Positions 61,473-64,000 of a DNA stretch of 64,000 bases are shown piece after piece (position 1 is the stretch's first letter; every line of letters begins with the position of its first letter). Both the position numbers and the translations under genes were made by a program. The stretch comes from Pedobacter ginsengisoli (GTDB lineage Bacteria > Bacteroidota > Bacteroidia > Sphingobacteriales > Sphingobacteriaceae): contig NZ_CP024091.1 in the NCBI RefSeq assembly GCF_002736205.1, positions 4,027,555-4,091,554 of the forward strand. Direction: 5' to 3'. A model generated the notes under the pieces. That model ran no database searches. It was not told where the DNA came from and was given only the letters and a program-made list of their open reading frames with translations.

Positions 61473-62609
61473 TTATTCGAAATAGTTCAATGTTTTAAAT
61501 CCGCCCTGTTTTAAGTACTCATCCTTTTTCATCAAATGCAGATCTGAATGAACCATATCTTTTACTAAAAGGGGAAGATCATATTTAGGTTTCCAGCCTA
61601 ATTTTGTATTGGCCTTGGTTGGGTCGCCAAGTAACAGATCAACCTCTGTTGGCCTGAAATACTTTTCATCAACCTGCACCACAACAGTACCTGGTTTTAA
61701 ATACTCATCATTTAATCCGAGCTGCGCAACCAAATCCTGGTCAATATCAATAATTACGCCGCGCTCATATTGGTCTTTTCCACTAAATTCGATTTCAATT
61801 CCCAATTCGGCAAAACTCATTTTAACAAAATCCCTGACTGTAGTGGTAACGCCGGTGGCAATCACATAGTCTTCCGGTTTTTCCTGTTGCAGAATTAACC
61901 ACATGGCTTCGATATAATCTTTTGCATGTCCCCAATCGCGTTGTGCTGATAGGTTACCAAGGTACAGACAGTTCTGTAAGCCCAATGCTATTTTACATGC
62001 TGCACGTGTGATTTTACGGGTAACAAAGGTTTCGCCTCGAACCGGACTTTCGTGATTAAACAAAATACCGTTGCAGGCAAACATATCATAAGCCTCTCTG
62101 TAGTTTACCGTAATCCAGTAAGCATACATTTTTGCTACTGCATATGGCGACCTTGGGTAGAAAGGAGTAGTTTCACTTTGAGGTACAGCCTGAACCAATC
62201 CGTATAACTCGGAGGTAGAGGCCTGGTATACCTTGGTTTTTTTGGTAAGACCTAATATGCGCACCGCTTCTAATAACCTTAGCGTTCCAACACCATCGGC
62301 ATTTGCAGTATATTCCGGAGATTCGAAACTTACCTTAACATGGCTCATTGCCGCAAGGTTATAAATCTCATCGGGCTGAATTTCCTGAACAATACGGATT
62401 AGATTGGTTGAATCAGTTAAATCGCCATAATGTAATTTGAAGTTTACATTATTTTCGTGCTGATCCTGGTAAAGGTGATCTATACGCTCTGTATTAAAAG
62501 ATGACGACCTTCTTTTCAGTCCGTGAACAAAATATCCCTTTTTTAACAAAAATTCAGCTAAATAGGCTCCATCCTGTCCCGTTACTCCCGTAATTAAGGC
62601 AATTTTCAT
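61473..62609 (-). CDS. gmd: GDP-mannose 4,6-dehydratase
   Basis: 378 residues, the normal length. [63 protein letters not shown] and [16 protein letters not shown], together with [16 protein letters not shown], are diagnostic. It makes GDP-4-keto-6-deoxy-D-mannose, precursor of GDP-L-fucose, GDP-D-rhamnose or GDP-perosamine. The next enzyme (Fcl, Rmd or Per) is not in the window, so the final sugar is open. It appears to be the first gene of the leftward module C operon, with a good promoter match 110 bases upstream. Confidence 0.95.
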   Translation of the reverse strand: MKIALITGVTGQDGAYLAEFLLKKGYFVHGLKRRSSSFNTERIDHLYQDQHENNVNFKLHYGDLTDSTNLIRIVQEIQPDEIYNLAAMSHVKVSFESPEYTANADGVGTLRLLEAVRILGLTKKTKVYQASTSELYGLVQAVPQSETTPFYPRSPYAVAKMYAYWITVNYREAYDMFACNGILFNHESPVRGETFVTRKITRAACKIALGLQNCLYLGNLSAQRDWGHAKDYIEAMWLILQQEKPEDYVIATGVTTTVRDFVKMSFAELGIEIEFSGKDQYERGVIIDIDQDLVAQLGLNDEYLKPGTVVVQVDEKYFRPTEVDLLLGDPTKANTKLGWKPKYDLPLLVKDMVHSDLHLMKKDEYLKQGGFKTLNYFE

Positions 62610-62642
62610 CTGTATATCTACGCTTTAGGTGTTATGAAGCTT

Positions 62643-62684
62643 GCATGAGACTTGTTTATTTAGATCTGAGCGGTAAGCTCATGC
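62643..62684 (-). promoter_or_regulatory. Leader with two overlapping, mutually exclusive stem-loops before gmd
   Basis: In the transcript, GCATGAG can pair with a later CTCATGC (outer stem, 7 bp), while the TGAGC that overlaps the first arm can pair with GCTCA five bases on (inner stem, 5 bp). The two pairings share bases and exclude each other. The region lies between the predicted promoter and the gmd start. There is no U-tract next to either stem, so a switch or antitermination role is only a possibility. Confidence 0.3.
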
Positions 62685-62719
62685 AGTTTCATTGATAAGT
62701 GTGTTCAATTTATTCACGC

Positions 62720-62752
62720 AAACATACGGAATTATTTACTTTGTAAGCAAAA
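62720..62752 (-). promoter_or_regulatory. Bacteroidota-type promoter upstream of gmd and the module C operon
   Basis: Leftward TTTG at 62752-62749, 21 bases, then TATGTTTG at 62727-62720: a full match to TTTG-N19-21-TAnnTTTG. Transcription would start near 62713, leaving a leader of roughly 100 bases before the gmd ATG. It is the best promoter match in the window. Confidence 0.6.
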
Positions 62753-62789
62753 GATAAACACCGAATAAAGGCAGATATGAAGTAAAAAG

Positions 62790-63488
62790 CTATTTATTGC
62801 TGCCCAAATGGATTTGAATACCCACAGAAAATGGGTTCAGCAAAAATTCAGTCTTCCGGTCGTTATTAACCGTCCGTGTATTGTCAATATCCTGCAAAAT
62901 CGTTTTTTGCTTCTCAAAAGAATAGAAAAGATCCAGGTTGCCTTCAGCAAAAACAGATAACTGCGGGATCGGGCTTATTTTAACCCCTAAAACCGGTGAG
63001 ACTACGATACCTTGTTTAATGGATTCAATATCCTGCCCCACAATTGCTGCATCTGAACTCATTGCCCTCAATTGGTTTTTATTCTGCAAACTACCTTTAA
63101 ACCTGCTGTATCGATAGCCGAGATCAAATCCGAAATAGGGCTGTACACGAGAATAATTAAAGTTTTTTTCAAAGCCTACTTTAAAAGAATAATCGAGCAG
63201 CTTACCATTGGCTTCCTGACAAGTTTCACATTCATTGAAAAACCTTTTCGACTTATTATAATACGTTCCATTTAAACGATAGCTGAACTGGTTGTCGTTA
63301 AACTTAACCATCACCCCATTTAAGTAGGCATCAGTAAACCTATCTGAACTGGTTTCATTAAATACCTTAGGCATTTCTACCATGCTATACCCCCTAAAAG
63401 CAATACTATAATTATAGTCGCCATTCATTTGTGAAAATGCGGTAATGGTAGTAAACAAGAATAAAATTAGTAGTAGAGGTTTTTTCAT
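62790..63488 (-). CDS. Outer-membrane beta-barrel protein, unknown function
   Basis: 232 residues with signal peptide TAFSQ. Alternating hydrophobic strands such as VGFEKNFNYSRVQPYFGFDL and VVSPVLGVKISPIPQLSVFA fit a small porin/OmpA-like barrel of 8-10 strands; the last strand, FSVGIQIHLGSNK, is not ended by an aromatic residue. FNECETCQEANGKL contains a CxxC pair, probably in an exposed loop. It has no obvious polysaccharide motif and is separated from gmd by 180 bases, so it is probably a neighbour rather than part of module C. Confidence 0.6.
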   Translation of the reverse strand: MKKPLLLILFLFTTITAFSQMNGDYNYSIAFRGYSMVEMPKVFNETSSDRFTDAYLNGVMVKFNDNQFSYRLNGTYYNKSKRFFNECETCQEANGKLLDYSFKVGFEKNFNYSRVQPYFGFDLGYRYSRFKGSLQNKNQLRAMSSDAAIVGQDIESIKQGIVVSPVLGVKISPIPQLSVFAEGNLDLFYSFEKQKTILQDIDNTRTVNNDRKTEFLLNPFSVGIQIHLGSNK

Positions 63489-63521
63489 ATAAACAATTAA
63501 GAAGGTTATCCCTTATCAAAC

Positions 63522-63902
63522 CTACATAAAAAGTAGGGAGTTCCATATAAATTCTGCAATTGCTTTCATGCCACTATCAGATGGAGGCTCCGACACGCCA
63601 TAATTATCAAATAATCCAGTGGCTTTGTATGTTTGATCAATAGATAACTTTTTAAGGAAAACAAATTTAGAGTATTTACTCGTGACTTCATCAGCAGAAT
63701 CATTTCCCCAAAAAGATCCTGCTGCAAGGATTTTAACATTTGGGTTACTTTCTTTAAGGAAAGTAATTAATCCGGCATATTTTTCATCAATTTTAGATTG
63801 ATCAAGACCAATTTGTTCAATATACACTTGTACAGTATCCATATGATTCGACATTAATCGATCTGGTGATAACACTTCATAAGAGTATCCAATTTTGTCC
63901 TG
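63522..63902 (-). pseudogene. C-terminal remnant of an SGNH/GDSL-like hydrolase
   Basis: The frame from 63902 gives about 126 residues after an in-frame TAA at 63903-63905; possible starts are GTG 63875 or ATG 63854. NPNVKILAAGSFWGND and the end VSEPPSDSGMKAIAEFIW resemble the last third of SGNH esterases, where DxxHPxDxGM is usual; the His appears to be Pro here. The serine block (GDS) and GxND block would lie upstream but are absent from this frame, so the gene is 5'-truncated or frameshifted. Such esterases often deacetylate polysaccharides. It could also be a short unrelated protein. Confidence 0.45.
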
Positions 63903-63924
63903 TTATGGAAGCTATTTCGTACTT

Positions 63925-64000
63925 TTAACCCATTATTACGTATCTAAGCGTATGGGTAGGGAGAATATCTGCTTCTTTATCTGGAACAAAGGAATAGAAA
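63925..64000 (-). other. 3' end of an unidentified reading frame entering from the right edge
   Basis: One leftward frame is open from the edge and ends in TAA at 63925-63927, giving YSFVPDKEADILPTHTLRYVIMG. I do not recognise it. It could be the C-terminus of an upstream gene or of a mobile element inserted into the SGNH gene; 24 residues are not enough to decide. Confidence 0.3.

Noticed and set aside
1-64000. UpxY/NusG-like antiterminator or other regulator of the Bacteroides capsule type
   Set aside because: No such open frame is present in the window; control must come from elsewhere.

Overview
The window is a dense surface-polysaccharide (capsule/exopolysaccharide/O-antigen-like) super-locus from a Bacteroidota bacterium, most likely a Sphingobacteriaceae/Pedobacter-like species. 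The reasons are the A/T-rich DNA, the very tight operons with frequent ATGA overlaps and weak Shine-Dalgarno signals, promoter-like elements of the Bacteroidota type (TTTG-N19-21-TAnnTTTG), large SLBB export proteins paired with small Wzz proteins, Wzi-type outer-membrane proteins, and MKK...FAQ-type signal peptides. Genus is inference. There are no rRNA or tRNA genes, CRISPR arrays or complete insertion sequences, and no gene-free stretch longer than about 210 bases.

Module A (1-17271, read leftwards) is one long operon: a Wza-type lipoprotein, a Wzc-type tyrosine kinase with a Gly-Tyr tail, a UDP-HexNAc dehydrogenase, glycosyltransferases, a Wzx flippase, two hexapeptide acyltransferases, an unidentified helical protein, a probable Wzy polymerase, a secreted glycosidase-like protein, a glycosyltransferase frameshifted in a G7 tract, a CapK-like adenylate-forming enzyme, and a bi-domain oxidoreductase cut by the left edge. 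Divergent from it are a CpsB-type tyrosine phosphatase (17476-18204) and, converging on that, a WcaJ-type initiating transferase (18211-19602).

Module B (19747-35961) has Wzx and a GT2, then a leftward CDP-sugar cassette (RfbF, two SDRs, an RmlC-like epimerase; 21949-25231), then a rightward run of Wzy, three GT4 enzymes, an acyltransferase, Wzi, a 778-residue SLBB exporter and a Wzz protein. Two more Wzi paralogs and a small lipoprotein (35962-39973, leftwards) follow.

Module C (40095-62609, leftwards) starts with Gmd, an 856-residue SLBB exporter and Wzz. It continues with a pseudaminic-acid operon (PseB, PseC, PseF, an ATP-grasp enzyme, a methyltransferase, PseG, PseI), then acyltransferases, Wzx, a sialyltransferase-like enzyme, two related CgeB-like transferases, Wzy, a GT2, a dTDP-rhamnose-4-epimerase-like SDR and a WecA-type initiator. 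At the right edge are an outer-membrane protein gene and a broken SGNH-hydrolase remnant.

The window therefore holds three Wzx flippases, three probable Wzy polymerases, three co-polymerases and three outer-membrane export proteins: three stacked Wzx/Wzy systems served by only two visible initiating transferases. The most distinctive signals are the pseudaminic-acid operon with no PseH but with an ATP-grasp ligase and a methyltransferase in its middle, the frameshifted glycosyltransferase with a G7 tract, and the CapK/oxidoreductase end of module A.
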